From Methylococcaceae bacterium (GTDB taxonomy: Bacteria > Pseudomonadota > Gammaproteobacteria > Methylococcales > Methylomonadaceae): DNA of 64,000 bases. Positions 1 to 9,397 of this stretch are shown piece after piece. The position numbers and the translations under genes are program-made. The notes under the pieces are model-generated. The model made no database searches and was not told the DNA's origin. It worked only from the letters and a program-made list of their open reading frames with translations. The stretch's first letter is position 1; each line of letters begins with the position of its first letter. The stretch spans positions 13,312-77,311 of the forward strand of contig JAKIUK010000010.1 in NCBI GenBank assembly GCA_021647585.1, in the 5' to 3' direction.

Positions 1-113
1 ATTATTACACTCCTATATTTTTTACAACTCTTATTTTAAAAACAAAAACTAGCGGGATAAACAAATAACAAAAACACCTTAACAATCATTAGCTTATAAT
101 AAAAGGAATTTTC

Positions 114-131
114 TGTTGCGTAATTGCAACA
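114..131. promoter_or_regulatory. Perfect 6-6-6 inverted repeat, candidate activator site
   Basis: TGTTGC and GCAACA arms separated by six bases form a perfect dyad about 90 bp upstream of the sigma-54-like -24 element of the porin gene. That distance is typical of bacterial enhancer-binding-protein sites. A half-site GCACCA, like one arm of an NtrC box, follows at 141-146. Assignment to NtrC is inference; the dyad does not match the TGCACC-N5-GGTGCA consensus well. Confidence 0.35.
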
Positions 132-216
132 TTTTCTGTCGCACCAACACAGAGCGTTATAACACTCTCGATTCTAGATAAAATACTTAAACTAATGATA
201 TATAACGATATATTTT

Positions 217-233
217 TTGGCATTTTTATTGCT
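217..233 (+). promoter_or_regulatory. Sigma-54-type promoter of the TorF-like porin
   Basis: TTGGCAT followed by TTGCT gives GG at 219-220 and GC at 231-232 with exactly 10 bases between, the invariant sigma-54 (RpoN) spacing. The start codon is 35 bp downstream. A nitrogen-regulated promoter fits a porin family often found beside ammonium genes and next here to glnA. Confidence 0.65.
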
Positions 234-267
234 TGATAAAAAGACAACTAAATAACAAGGAATCATC

Positions 268-1713
268 ATGAAAAAAACCAACCTCTCTGTTGCAATTGCA
301 CTACTTGCAACAAGTTCAGTCTCATTTGCTACTGATGAAGATAATTCATTTTACGGATTTACACCCTCTGCGAGTGCCGCACTAACTACTGATTACATGT
401 GGCGGGGTGTATCACAGACTAATAATGATCCCGCTATTCAAGGCTCATTTGATTTGGCGCATGAATCGGGTGCATATGTGGGTGTATGGGGATCTAATGT
501 CGAATTTGGCGACCAAAATACAAGCATGGAGCTGGATATATATGGCGGCTTTGCAAACGAAACTGATTTTGGTGGCGTACTTCCTTTTGCTTTTGGATAT
601 GATGCCGGGGTATTACGCTATGAATACACTGCATCACCAGACCTAGGCTTTACTGAATTATATTTTGGTGGATCAATCTCACCGATAGAGAATTTTAACT
701 TTAGCACTTATTACTATTACGGCTTAAAAATAGACCATACCCGCCCAGGTGAATACACTGATATTTCTGCCGACTATACACTTCCTGATGAGCTGGGTGG
801 AATTACCATCTTAGCCCATGCGGGTTATTACAACCAAAAAGACACTAGTGTTTGGGGTGATGATTATTGGGATTGGAAAATCGGAGTAGCAAAGGACATA
901 GGCGGCTTTAACTTTGAAGTGGCTTACTTTGACACCGATAATGCTGGTGACCCTGTTTCTGCTGCTGGGGGTATTTATGGAGGCAGCCAAAGCCGAAACG
1001 ATGGCCGGATTGTAGCGACGATCTCCAGGTCTTTAGGTGGTAACTCATCTTCAGCCATGTTACCAGACGGCTTCACTACCAGTGCCAGTGTTGCTTTAAC
1101 TACTGACTACATCTGGCGTGGCGTGTCACAAACTAATAATGAACCGGCAATCCAAGGTTCTTTTGATATTGCTCACGAATCTGGTGCTTATATCGGTGTA
1201 TGGGCTTCTAGCTACGAATTTAAAAACCAGTCTAGTATGGAGTTGGATTTATACGCTGGATTCTCTAGAGAAACAAATTTTGGCGGCGCACTTCCTTTTG
1301 CATTAACCTATGATATGGGTATTCTTCATTATGAATACACATCAGCATCAGACGCGAATTTCACAGAATTATATTTTGGTAGCTCAATATCACCAGTTGA
1401 AAACCTAAATGTAAGCGCATATTATTATTACGGTTTAAAAATTGACACCCCAAGAGCGGGTGAATATACCGATATGTCAGTTGACTACACTCTCCCTGAA
1501 TCACTTGGCAGCATTATACTTCTTGGTCACGCAGGCTACTACAACCAAAAAGACACCGCCAACCTAGGCGATGATTATTGGGACTGGAAGGCGGGTATAG
1601 CAAGAGATTTCGGTGCTTTTAATGCTGAAGTAGCATACACAGAAACAGACCAGTCTAGTGACAGTAATATACAAGACGGTCGCGCTGTCGCTACTTTATC
1701 AACAACTTTCTAA
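268..1713 (+). CDS. TorF-family putative porin with tandemly duplicated domain
   Basis: Exported outer-membrane protein of 481 residues. Residues 1-21 are a signal peptide ending in SFA. The mature part holds two copies of the same roughly 220-residue Gcw_chp/TIGR02001-like unit (about 28-255 and 265-481). Each copy starts with a TTDYxWRGVSQTNN block followed by AIQGSFD and AHESGAY, and later has TELYFG and GHAGYYNQKDT-type blocks. The protein ends in aromatic F, as outer-membrane barrels do. Single-domain members of about 230 residues are usual, so this is an internal duplication. Relatives often lie near PII/ammonium transporter genes, and here glnA follows. The role is presumably diffusion of nitrogen compounds across the outer membrane, which is inferred. 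The upstream sigma-54-like promoter supports nitrogen control. Confidence 0.8.
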   Translation: MKKTNLSVAIALLATSSVSFATDEDNSFYGFTPSASAALTTDYMWRGVSQTNNDPAIQGSFDLAHESGAYVGVWGSNVEFGDQNTSMELDIYGGFANETDFGGVLPFAFGYDAGVLRYEYTASPDLGFTELYFGGSISPIENFNFSTYYYYGLKIDHTRPGEYTDISADYTLPDELGGITILAHAGYYNQKDTSVWGDDYWDWKIGVAKDIGGFNFEVAYFDTDNAGDPVSAAGGIYGGSQSRNDGRIVATISRSLGGNSSSAMLPDGFTTSASVALTTDYIWRGVSQTNNEPAIQGSFDIAHESGAYIGVWASSYEFKNQSSMELDLYAGFSRETNFGGALPFALTYDMGILHYEYTSASDANFTELYFGSSISPVENLNVSAYYYYGLKIDTPRAGEYTDMSVDYTLPESLGSIILLGHAGYYNQKDTANLGDDYWDWKAGIARDFGAFNAEVAYTETDQSSDSNIQDGRAVATLSTTF

Positions 1714-1750
1714 ATGTTTCCCCTTAATTCTACTTTGTCAGATTATAAAT

Positions 1751-1824
1751 GTAGGCTGCGTTACACGCACCCAAATTATTTTTTGTCTTTCTATTGCCGA
1801 AATGGTGCGTACAACGCACACTAC
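1751..1824. repeat. REP-like paired palindrome
   Basis: Two 21-base units, at 1751-1771 and inverted at 1804-1824, match each other except at about four positions (GTAG..TGCGTT..ACGCACC). Each unit is itself a small dyad (TGCGT/ACGCA). The 1805-1819 core also has GG-N10-GC spacing but no TGGCA box, so I read it as a REP/BIME element rather than a promoter. Confidence 0.6.
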
Positions 1825-1885
1825 GAAGATACTTTTGTATAGCATCCATTCAATTGCAACCAGGTAGAATTAAGTAATAAAAATT

Positions 1886-1914
1886 AAAACGGGGCTTAAT
1901 GCCCCGTTTTTTTA
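1886..1914 (+). terminator. Rho-independent terminator of the porin gene
   Basis: Stem ACGGGGC / GCCCCGT with a TTAAT loop, followed by seven T. It lies 170 bp past the porin stop and 90 bp before glnA, so glnA must have its own promoter. Confidence 0.85.
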
Positions 1915-2005
1915 TTAGCCTTAGTTACGGAAAAAATGGTATGGTTATAGAAGTTTTTTTTAAAACTATACAAACTATAAAAACAACCCATCGGAGACAA
2001 GTTAA

Positions 2006-3415
2006 ATGTCAGTAGATAACGTTCTTAAAATGATTCAGGAAAACGATGTCAAATTTGTTGATTTTCGTTTTTGTGATACCCGCGGCAAAGAGCAACACGT
2101 AACCTTCCCTGCTCACTCTATAGATGAAGATACCTTCGAAGAAGGCAATATGTTTGACGGCTCTTCAGTCGCAGGCTGGAAAGGCATTAATGAATCTGAC
2201 ATGATCTTAATGCCAGATCCTTCAACTGCTGTTTTAGACCCATTTTTTGACGACACCACGTTGATCTTACGTTGCGACATTATAGAACCTAAAGACATGC
2301 AAGGTTATGAACGCGACCCTCGCTCAATTGCTAGACGCGCTGAAGCTTACATGCAATCAACGGGTATTGCTGACGCTGCTTTTTTTGGTCCTGAAAATGA
2401 ATTCTTCATATTCGATGATGTCCGCTGGAATACAGATATGGGCAGCTGTGGCTATAAAATTGACTCAGAAGAAGCAGGCTGGAACTCTGAAAAAATCTAT
2501 GAGGACGGTAATATTGGTCACCGTCCAGGTGTAAAAGGCGGCTACTTCCCCGTCCCGCCTGTTGACTCCTTACAAGACATGCGCTCTGCCATGTGCCTGG
2601 TTCTTGAAGAAATGGGACAAACTACAGAGGTACACCACCATGAAGTAGCAACGGCAGGACAATGTGAAATTGGTTCTAAATTCAATACCCTTGTTTCTAA
2701 AGCCGATGAAGTTCTGGAACTGAAATATGTTGTAGCTAACATTGCTCACGCATACGGTAAAACAGCAACATTCATGCCTAAACCCTTAGTAGGTGACAAC
2801 GGCAACGGTATGCACGTTCACCAATCTATATTTAAAGATGGCCAAAACCTGTTCTCAGGTGACTTGTATGGTGGCTTATCCGAAACTGCGCTGTTCTACA
2901 TTGGCGGTATTATCAAACACGCTAAAGCACTTAATGCATTTGCTAACGCATCAACCAACAGTTACAAACGTCTGGTTCCTGGTTTTGAAGCACCGGTTAT
3001 GCTTGCTTATTCTGCCCGTAACCGTTCAGCATCTATTCGTATTCCTTTTGTAAATAATCCAAAAGGTCGCCGCATCGAGCTTCGTTTCGGCGACTCTACT
3101 GCAAATCCATATTTATGTTTTGCTGCGATGTTAATGGCTGGCCTGGATGGCATACAAAACAAAATCCATCCTGGTGATGCAATGGATAAAGATTTATACG
3201 ATCTTCCACCAGAAGAAGAAAAAGAAATTCCACAAGTGGCCTTCTCATTCGATGAAGCATTGAAAGAATTAGATGAAGACCGTGAATTCTTAACTCGCGG
3301 AGGAGTATTCACTGATGACGCAATTGATGGTTACATTGAACTAAAACACGAAGAAGTTCAACGTCTGCGCATGAGCACACATCCTGTAGAATTTGATATG
3401 TACTACAGCCTGTAA
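2006..3415 (+). CDS. glnA: Type I glutamine synthetase
   Basis: Cytoplasmic enzyme that makes glutamine from glutamate, ammonium and ATP, the main entry of ammonium into organic nitrogen. Its 469 residues match the dodecameric GSI-beta length. Visible signatures are the N-terminal FDGSS block, the catalytic GPENEFF segment, the ATP-site NGNGMHVHQS segment, and the KDLYDLPPEE loop whose Tyr398 corresponds to the adenylylated Tyr397 of enteric enzymes. Control by GlnE adenylylation is therefore likely. A good ribosome-binding site (GGAGA) precedes the ATG. It is flanked by terminators on both sides and followed by glnL-glnG, the usual glnALG order. I could not find a convincing sigma-54 promoter directly upstream. 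Confidence 0.97.
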   Translation: MSVDNVLKMIQENDVKFVDFRFCDTRGKEQHVTFPAHSIDEDTFEEGNMFDGSSVAGWKGINESDMILMPDPSTAVLDPFFDDTTLILRCDIIEPKDMQGYERDPRSIARRAEAYMQSTGIADAAFFGPENEFFIFDDVRWNTDMGSCGYKIDSEEAGWNSEKIYEDGNIGHRPGVKGGYFPVPPVDSLQDMRSAMCLVLEEMGQTTEVHHHEVATAGQCEIGSKFNTLVSKADEVLELKYVVANIAHAYGKTATFMPKPLVGDNGNGMHVHQSIFKDGQNLFSGDLYGGLSETALFYIGGIIKHAKALNAFANASTNSYKRLVPGFEAPVMLAYSARNRSASIRIPFVNNPKGRRIELRFGDSTANPYLCFAAMLMAGLDGIQNKIHPGDAMDKDLYDLPPEEEKEIPQVAFSFDEALKELDEDREFLTRGGVFTDDAIDGYIELKHEEVQRLRMSTHPVEFDMYYSL

Positions 3416-3448
3416 GCTCGAATCAGAGCTGCTTTGTAGCACAAGCAA

Positions 3449-3480
3449 CAAAAAACGCCCCTTTCTGGGGCGTTTTTTGT
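3449..3480 (+). terminator. Terminator after glnA
   Basis: ACGCCCC / GGGGCGT stem with a TTTCT-type loop, flanked by an A-run on the left and TTTTTT on the right. It should stop glnA transcription and could act in both directions. Confidence 0.88.
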
Positions 3481-3651
3481 TTATAAAGCAGCCATAACTC
3501 CTTATACTGTCTACTCATACATCGCCAAGTTACAGCAACTTCAGGCACATACATTACAAATAAGCCACTGACCAGCCTTGCTAATCATATGCATTCAACT
3601 GGTATGAAATTTGCTTCATAAGAAATTAATCCAACCCATCAACCTGTCATC

Positions 3652-4701
3652 GTGCATCAAAAGATACTTGCTCATCTCAATGGAGCGATTTTATTATTTA
3701 ATCGCCAACTAATACTGACCTATATAAATACCGCAGGTGAAATTTTACTGGCTGACAGTGCGAAACATTTACTAGGACTTAGTGCAAACAAACTATTTAA
3801 ATCATCTGACTCAGCTTTATTAAATGACTTGCAACAATGCTTAACGATGAATGAACCCTTAGTTGATAGAGAACTGAACCTGACTCAGCTTAATCAAGTA
3901 ACCACCATTAACTTTAGCGCCACACCACTCATAGAAAACGGACAACTCAACGAAATCCTGGTCGAACTGCAACAAGTCGATAGACAGTTACGCATTAGCA
4001 AAGAGCAACAACTCATTGCCCAACAGAATGTCAGCCGGATGTTGGCAAAAGGTTTAGCTCATGAAATTAAAAATCCTCTTGGAGGAATAAGAGGCGCAGC
4101 TCAATTACTTGATTTAGAATTACAAGATCCTGAATTAAAAGAATATACCCAAATAATAATTCAGGAATCTGACCGTTTAAAGTCTTTGATGGACAAAATG
4201 CTCGGGCCTAACAAACCATCAAAAAAAGATACTTTAAATATTCACGAAGTTCTTGAGCGCGTTAGACAACTGGTTAACGTAGAGGTTAGTAATGAAATCA
4301 TTATTAGTTTTGACTATGATCCCAGCATTCCCCAATTAAAAGCCGATAAAAACCAACTCATTCAAGCTGTACTTAATATTGTTCAAAATGCTGTTCAGGC
4401 TATGCAAAAAACAGGGAAAATTACTCTTAAAACCCGTATTCAGCGCAATATGACTATTGGGCGTAAACAATATAAGTTAACCGCTAAAATAGATATTATC
4501 GACAATGGCCCAGGCATTGATAGCAGCCTGATGAACCAGATTTTTTACCCTATGATTTCCAGCCGGGCTGAAGGTACGGGGCTCGGCTTATCAATAGCAC
4601 AATCACTCATCAATCAACATAATGGACTTATTGAATGCGAAAGTGAGCCAGGAAATACCATATTCTCAATCTACTTACCCCTGGAGAATAACCATGAATA
4701 A
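3652..4701 (+). CDS. glnL: Nitrogen regulation sensor histidine kinase NtrB
   Basis: Soluble histidine kinase/phosphatase (349 residues) that phosphorylates NtrC when nitrogen is limiting and is switched by PII. An N-terminal PAS-like domain (about 5-110) is followed by the H-box GLAHEIKNPLGG with phospho-acceptor His137, then the N-box region QAVLNIVQNAVQAM, the G1 box DNGPGID and the G2 box GTGLGLSIA. It starts at GTG because the next in-frame stop lies only 30 bp upstream and no ATG intervenes. It overlaps glnG by 8 bp, indicating translational coupling. There is no transmembrane segment, as expected for NtrB. Confidence 0.93.
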   Translation: MHQKILAHLNGAILLFNRQLILTYINTAGEILLADSAKHLLGLSANKLFKSSDSALLNDLQQCLTMNEPLVDRELNLTQLNQVTTINFSATPLIENGQLNEILVELQQVDRQLRISKEQQLIAQQNVSRMLAKGLAHEIKNPLGGIRGAAQLLDLELQDPELKEYTQIIIQESDRLKSLMDKMLGPNKPSKKDTLNIHEVLERVRQLVNVEVSNEIIISFDYDPSIPQLKADKNQLIQAVLNIVQNAVQAMQKTGKITLKTRIQRNMTIGRKQYKLTAKIDIIDNGPGIDSSLMNQIFYPMISSRAEGTGLGLSIAQSLINQHNGLIECESEPGNTIFSIYLPLENNHE

Positions 4702-6106
4702 TCCTGATTTAGTCTGGGTAGTTGATGATGACAAATCCATCCGCTGGGTGCTTGAAAAAGCTTTACAGAAAGCATCAATTAAGACTAGTAGCTTTTCAAG
4801 CGCAGTTAATTTATTAGACGCGTTAAATCATGAAATACCTGATGCACTCATTACCGATATTAGAATGCCAGGTATGGATGGACTTGAATTATTAAAAAAA
4901 GTACAACACCAGCATCCTGACCTACCCGTTATAGTGATGACGGCTCATTCCGATTTGGATAGCGCTGTTTCAGCTTTTCATGGGGGTGCTTTTGAATATT
5001 TACCCAAGCCTTTCGATATTAATGAAGTGGTTGAGGTTGTACAAAGAGCCTGCCTGCAAAGCAAGCAACAAGATACTCTTGAGACCAGCGAACCTGAATC
5101 CACCGAAGAAGCACCTGAAATAATTGGTGAAGCGCCTGCTATGCAGGAAGTATTTCGTGCAATTGGTCGTTTAGCTCGTTCTCATATTACTGTTTTAATT
5201 AATGGCGCATCTGGCACAGGAAAAGAACTGGTAGCCAAAGCTTTACACCGACACAGTCCAAGAAGCAAAAAGCCATTTATTGCCCTGAACATGGCTGCAA
5301 TTCCAAAAGACCTTATGGAATCTGAACTTTTTGGTCATGAAAAAGGATCTTTCACGGGCGCGCACGCACGAAGATCTGGACGCTTTGAACAGGCCAACGG
5401 GGGTACTTTGTTTTTAGATGAAATTGGTGATATGCCAGCTGAACTACAAACAAGATTGTTACGCGTGCTATCTGACAATGAGTTTTACCCCATTGGCGCT
5501 CACACTTCTGTTAAAGTTGATGTACGTATAATTGCTGCAACTCATCAGAACCTGGAATCTTTAGTCGAAAAAGGCCTGTTTAGAGAAGATTTATTTCACC
5601 GCTTAAATGTCATTCGCATTCATATTCCTCCGCTACGAGATCGAAAACAGGACATCCCGCTGTTAATGCGACATTTCCTCAATCTTGCCGCTATAGAACT
5701 TAATAGTGAAATAAAAATACTAAAACCTGAAACAGAATCCTATTTGAGGGATCTGCCCTGGCCAGGTAACGTCAGACAGCTGGAAAACATTTGTCGCTGG
5801 TTAACTGTCATGGCATCTGGAAGAGAAATTCATCTGGAAGACCTCCCGCCTGAACTAGGTAAAGTAGATAAAGAAAGTTCAGCCGAAATCAATGACAAAT
5901 GGGAAACTTTACTGGAAAAGGCAATAAAAAATAAATTGTTAATAGGTCAGACAGATGTGGCTAAAAGCATAATTCCCGAGGTTGAAAACATCCTTATTAA
6001 ATCTGCGTTACAACATACCTCTGGCAGAAGAAATGAGGCCGCTTTATTACTGGGATACGGAAGAAATACTCTAACCAGAAAGATTAAAGAGTTAAATATT
6101 GAGTAA
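4694..6106 (+). CDS. glnG: Nitrogen regulation response regulator NtrC
   Basis: Sigma-54 activator of 470 residues. Receiver domain with acidic pocket DDD at 11-13 and phospho-acceptor Asp55 (TDIRMPGMDG). The AAA+ domain has Walker A GASGTGKE, the sigma-54 contact loop as GSFTGA (a Ser variant of GAFTGA) and Walker B LFLDEIGD. A Fis-type helix-turn-helix lies at the C-terminus (NEAALLLGYGRNTLTRKI). I chose the ATG at 4694, preceded by GGAGA, rather than an in-frame ATG 72 bp upstream inside glnL, because the chosen start gives the standard receiver N-terminus. It probably activates nitrogen genes, possibly including the porin at 268. Confidence 0.95.
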   Translation: MNNPDLVWVVDDDKSIRWVLEKALQKASIKTSSFSSAVNLLDALNHEIPDALITDIRMPGMDGLELLKKVQHQHPDLPVIVMTAHSDLDSAVSAFHGGAFEYLPKPFDINEVVEVVQRACLQSKQQDTLETSEPESTEEAPEIIGEAPAMQEVFRAIGRLARSHITVLINGASGTGKELVAKALHRHSPRSKKPFIALNMAAIPKDLMESELFGHEKGSFTGAHARRSGRFEQANGGTLFLDEIGDMPAELQTRLLRVLSDNEFYPIGAHTSVKVDVRIIAATHQNLESLVEKGLFREDLFHRLNVIRIHIPPLRDRKQDIPLLMRHFLNLAAIELNSEIKILKPETESYLRDLPWPGNVRQLENICRWLTVMASGREIHLEDLPPELGKVDKESSAEINDKWETLLEKAIKNKLLIGQTDVAKSIIPEVENILIKSALQHTSGRRNEAALLLGYGRNTLTRKIKELNIE

Positions 6107-6506
6107 CATGGCTATTAACTAAGCACAGGTCAAACTTTAAATCGTTGTCATTCCGACTAGAGGGACGACTGCAGGGATGCAGAAGGTAGGGTAATGCATA
6201 GTGCCATGGACGGCATGTAGTAGGGTAACGCAGGAGCAGTTACCGAGGAGCAATTACCGAGAAATCTTGTTGCTCAAGTTGTGCTTAGAGTCAAGATTCC
6301 TCACGCTGGTCAGTATGACACCGTTTGTGCAGTTAACCTAATGAAACGTCAAAATCGAGAATAACCTCTGCGCGATAGGTTAATAATCATTTTGAGTAAT
6401 ATTAAAATTCTTGCATTGTTTCCCCCAATCAGCGTTCTTCCTTGGAGAAGGACATTATATGCAACAACCTTTAGGACGGTTTATACAGACTGGAAACTGC
6501 TCTGCC
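6107..6506. other. 400-bp gene-free region with repeat-like sequence
   Basis: No credible ORF. The stretch 6145-6320 contains GTCATTCCGACT and related phrases typical of dispersed intergenic repeats. Bases about 6374-6395 (GATAGGTTAATAATCATTTT) recur almost exactly at 28944-28964 in front of the thioredoxin-like gene. No clear terminator was found for glnG. Confidence 0.4.
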
Positions 6507-6899
6507 TTATTTATCACAAATATGGCCTGTTGAACTGTCTTGCTCATTAGTCGGCTCAACCGATGATAAATCAGGCATGAATCCTTCCATTATTTTTCCA
6601 CATTTTTTTACATCGCTCATAGTAGAATCGGATGCTAGCTCTTTACTATATGACAACGCCTCAGTCACTGCCTCTTCACGCTTCCCAGCCGCACACAAGG
6701 CTTTAATTTTTGCAGACATTTGTTTTCCACGCTGCTTAAAAGCTTGTATCTTGACTTGATCCACCTTTCCCATACATTGCTGCATTTCTTTCGCCTTTTC
6801 CATCATCGCTTGCATTTTCTGAGGGTCAACGCCAGAAAAACCTTGCGCCAAGACCATTGCTGGCATTAACAGAATTATAAAACGAATTAAATTTCTCAT
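6507..6899 (-). CDS. Small exported protein of unknown function
   Basis: 130 residues with a clear signal peptide (MRNLIRFIILLMPAMVLAQG). The mature part is helical, Met/Lys/Gln-rich and has four Cys (MQQCMG, KALCAAG, VKKCGK, HICDK), suggesting disulfides in the periplasm. I do not recognise the family. The ATG has an AGAGGATG-type site just upstream. It stands alone between the end of glnG and the RND gene. Confidence 0.6.
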   Translation of the reverse strand: MRNLIRFIILLMPAMVLAQGFSGVDPQKMQAMMEKAKEMQQCMGKVDQVKIQAFKQRGKQMSAKIKALCAAGKREEAVTEALSYSKELASDSTMSDVKKCGKIMEGFMPDLSSVEPTNEQDSSTGHICDK

Positions 6900-7020
6900 A
6901 TCACATCCTCTACCTAATTATAGTATTAATATTTTCTTATATTAATCATAAAAGTGCAACTTTTACTAAACGGGATCAATCAATATAGAAAACCCAACTC
7001 AACCCAACAAAAATACGCTC

Positions 7021-9309
7021 TCACTTTTTATCCATATACATTAGTAAAGGAGGTAAAAATAACAAATCCAGAACTAGAGCAACTGCTATGGTTATCGCCG
7101 TCATTAAGCCCATTTGGGAATTCAATAAAAAATGGGATAGACTCAGTATCATAAACCCCCCTACCAATACAGCCGATGTTATCCATAAAGCCACTCCCAC
7201 TGTTGCAAAAGCATAACGCACCGCATCCTGACTACTCATTGCCTTTTCAATCCGAGCGTGCCTGTATTTACTAATAAAATGCACTGTATCATCAACAACT
7301 ATACCTAAAGTCATACCTGTCACTACTGACAATCCCAGCCCTATTTGTCCGTCAATCAAGCCCCAGATACCAAAAGCTATACCAGCAGGTACCAGGTTAG
7401 GAATCAGGCTAATCAGGCCCAGTTTAATAGATTTAAAAGCAATCATAAGTAGAAAAGAAATTAAAATTAAGGCTAAACCAGAACCCATAACCATACGAAT
7501 AATATTTCGACTACCTATATGCGAAAACATCAGTATAGGACTCGCCAACTCGACTTCATACTCACTCATATTCAGAGCCAGCCACTGCTTAATACGATCT
7601 TCAACAGCTAACATACTGTTTGAGCTCATACTCTCTAAGGTTGCAATAACGCGAATACCCGATTTATCAATATTAATCTGGTCATTCAAATCCAATCCAT
7701 AGGGTAATGACATTTCGTACATCAACAAATACTGTGCAGCCAATTCACGTTCTGCAGGCAACCGATACCATTCATCATCATCTCCATGCATATTTTTATT
7801 CAATCGTTTGAATATATCTGTCAGCGTATTAGTATGGATAGTTTCAGGTTGAATCAACAACCAATCAATCAATCCTTGTACATCCTGTAAAAACTTTGGT
7901 TCATTAACCCCACCCTTTTCTAAGGCATGAATTGAAAACTCAATGGTATACATACCACCCATATTGTTATTCAGGAAATCGGTCGCTTGCCTAAATTCAG
8001 TAGTTTGATCAAAATACTTTACAAATTCATCATTTAACTGATTTTTTGGTACAAATGACATCATTACTAAAGCAATAATTCCATTGACTATTAATAAAGG
8101 TTTACGATACCGAATCACCCACTCAGCGATATGCTTCATCCCAGAATTATCCAGGTCATCTTTTAATTTAACTTTCGCCGGTAAAATTGTCATCATCGCT
8201 GGCAAAAAAGTTATTGACAACAACCAGGCCAACATCACCCCCATGGCCACGATATTCCCCAGATCTCTAAAAGGGGGGGCATCACTAAAATTCATACTTA
8301 AAAAACCGATCGCAGTGGTCAGACTGGTTAAAAAAATCGGTTGGAAGTTAATTCTTAAACTTTCCTGTATGGCCTGTTTTTTTTCATGTCCAATACGCAT
8401 ATTATGCAGCTGTGTAACAAGAAGATGCACACAGTCAGCCACTGCCATCGTCAAAATTATGGTAGGTGCTATTGCTGATGTCGGCGTTAAAGACAAATCT
8501 AGCCAACCGGCAATTCCTAGTGCAGAAATAACAGAAAATACAATTAAAACAACAACTGCAATTGTTGCTGTGAATGATCGCAAACATAGCAACAAAGTCA
8601 AAGTAACAATCATATACATAATAGGAACCAGCAATTTATTGTCATTCATGGCTGATTCATTAAAGGCGTTACTCATCATGGCCATACCCGTCAAATGGAC
8701 TTTCATACCTGGAAACTGTGCTTCAATTTCAGCAGACAATTCTCTAGCACTCATGGCCACTTCCATGACTTCATTCGGACTTTCTCCAGGTAATTGTATA
8801 ATGACATTGACACCCGCAACATGTCCTTGCTTAGCCACTAACCGATTAACCAGATAGGGTTCATGTAATGCTACTTGCTTGATTTTCTCTATTTCCGCAG
8901 CAGAAACAAAAGGATCAACAACTAAATCAGCAACCAGCAAATCATCTCCATTAGCTTGTGTATGCTGAAAATTAGTGACAGAATCGACTCGACTTGAATA
9001 GGGTAACTGCCAAGATTTTTCTGTTAAAGTTTGAATCGCCTGCAATGTTTTCGAGGTAAAAATATTACCATCTTCAGGTTGCAACACGAACAGAACTGAG
9101 TCTGATTTGTTATATGTATTCTGAATCGCATTAAATGCCTGTAATTGTGGGTTTTCTTTACTAAAATATACCCGATAATCATTATCAAATTCCAATTTAA
9201 CTACTCCGGCCCCCATACTTAAGACAGCAATAATGACTAATAGCAAAATCCACCAGGGGTGGGCGGTAACAAATTTGGAAAAATTTAAAATTAGATGGCC
9301 TTTCTTCAT
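7021..9309 (-). CDS. RND-superfamily exporter (MMPL type)
   Basis: Inner-membrane protein of 762 residues. Its layout is the duplicated one of hydrophobe/lipid exporters: TM1 near 20-40, a large periplasmic loop, five or six TM segments at about 215-390, then a second set (TM7 near 410, loop, TM segments at about 620-755). The proton-relay-like segments TMAVADCVHLL and TLGIVVDDTVHFISK, with conserved Asp residues, are at matching places in each half. This is the single-polypeptide MMPL/HpnN-like group rather than AcrB. No adaptor or outer-membrane partner is adjacent, and the substrate is unknown. The ATG is preceded by GAGG. Confidence 0.85.
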   Translation of the reverse strand: MKKGHLILNFSKFVTAHPWWILLLVIIAVLSMGAGVVKLEFDNDYRVYFSKENPQLQAFNAIQNTYNKSDSVLFVLQPEDGNIFTSKTLQAIQTLTEKSWQLPYSSRVDSVTNFQHTQANGDDLLVADLVVDPFVSAAEIEKIKQVALHEPYLVNRLVAKQGHVAGVNVIIQLPGESPNEVMEVAMSARELSAEIEAQFPGMKVHLTGMAMMSNAFNESAMNDNKLLVPIMYMIVTLTLLLCLRSFTATIAVVVLIVFSVISALGIAGWLDLSLTPTSAIAPTIILTMAVADCVHLLVTQLHNMRIGHEKKQAIQESLRINFQPIFLTSLTTAIGFLSMNFSDAPPFRDLGNIVAMGVMLAWLLSITFLPAMMTILPAKVKLKDDLDNSGMKHIAEWVIRYRKPLLIVNGIIALVMMSFVPKNQLNDEFVKYFDQTTEFRQATDFLNNNMGGMYTIEFSIHALEKGGVNEPKFLQDVQGLIDWLLIQPETIHTNTLTDIFKRLNKNMHGDDDEWYRLPAERELAAQYLLMYEMSLPYGLDLNDQINIDKSGIRVIATLESMSSNSMLAVEDRIKQWLALNMSEYEVELASPILMFSHIGSRNIIRMVMGSGLALILISFLLMIAFKSIKLGLISLIPNLVPAGIAFGIWGLIDGQIGLGLSVVTGMTLGIVVDDTVHFISKYRHARIEKAMSSQDAVRYAFATVGVALWITSAVLVGGFMILSLSHFLLNSQMGLMTAITIAVALVLDLLFLPPLLMYMDKK

Positions 9310-9397
9310 ATATCCTCATCAATTAATAAAAACTCAATGCAACGCTTGTTAGCGATAAAATAGCGAGTTTCATTAAAACCATTTATAGCCTACTCTC

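Noticed and set aside
1804..1820. GG-N10-GC at 1804-1817 as a glnA sigma-54 promoter
   Set aside because: It lacks the TGGCA box, sits upstream of the porin terminator and is fully explained by the REP-like palindrome.
4622..4693. Upstream in-frame start for glnG
   Set aside because: It lies inside glnL and adds 24 residues before the conserved receiver start; the ATG at 4694 has a good ribosome site.
8084..8857. 257-codon plus-strand ORF opposite the RND exporter
   Set aside because: An antisense shadow of a membrane protein gene with clear family motifs; no ribosome site and no recognisable domain.
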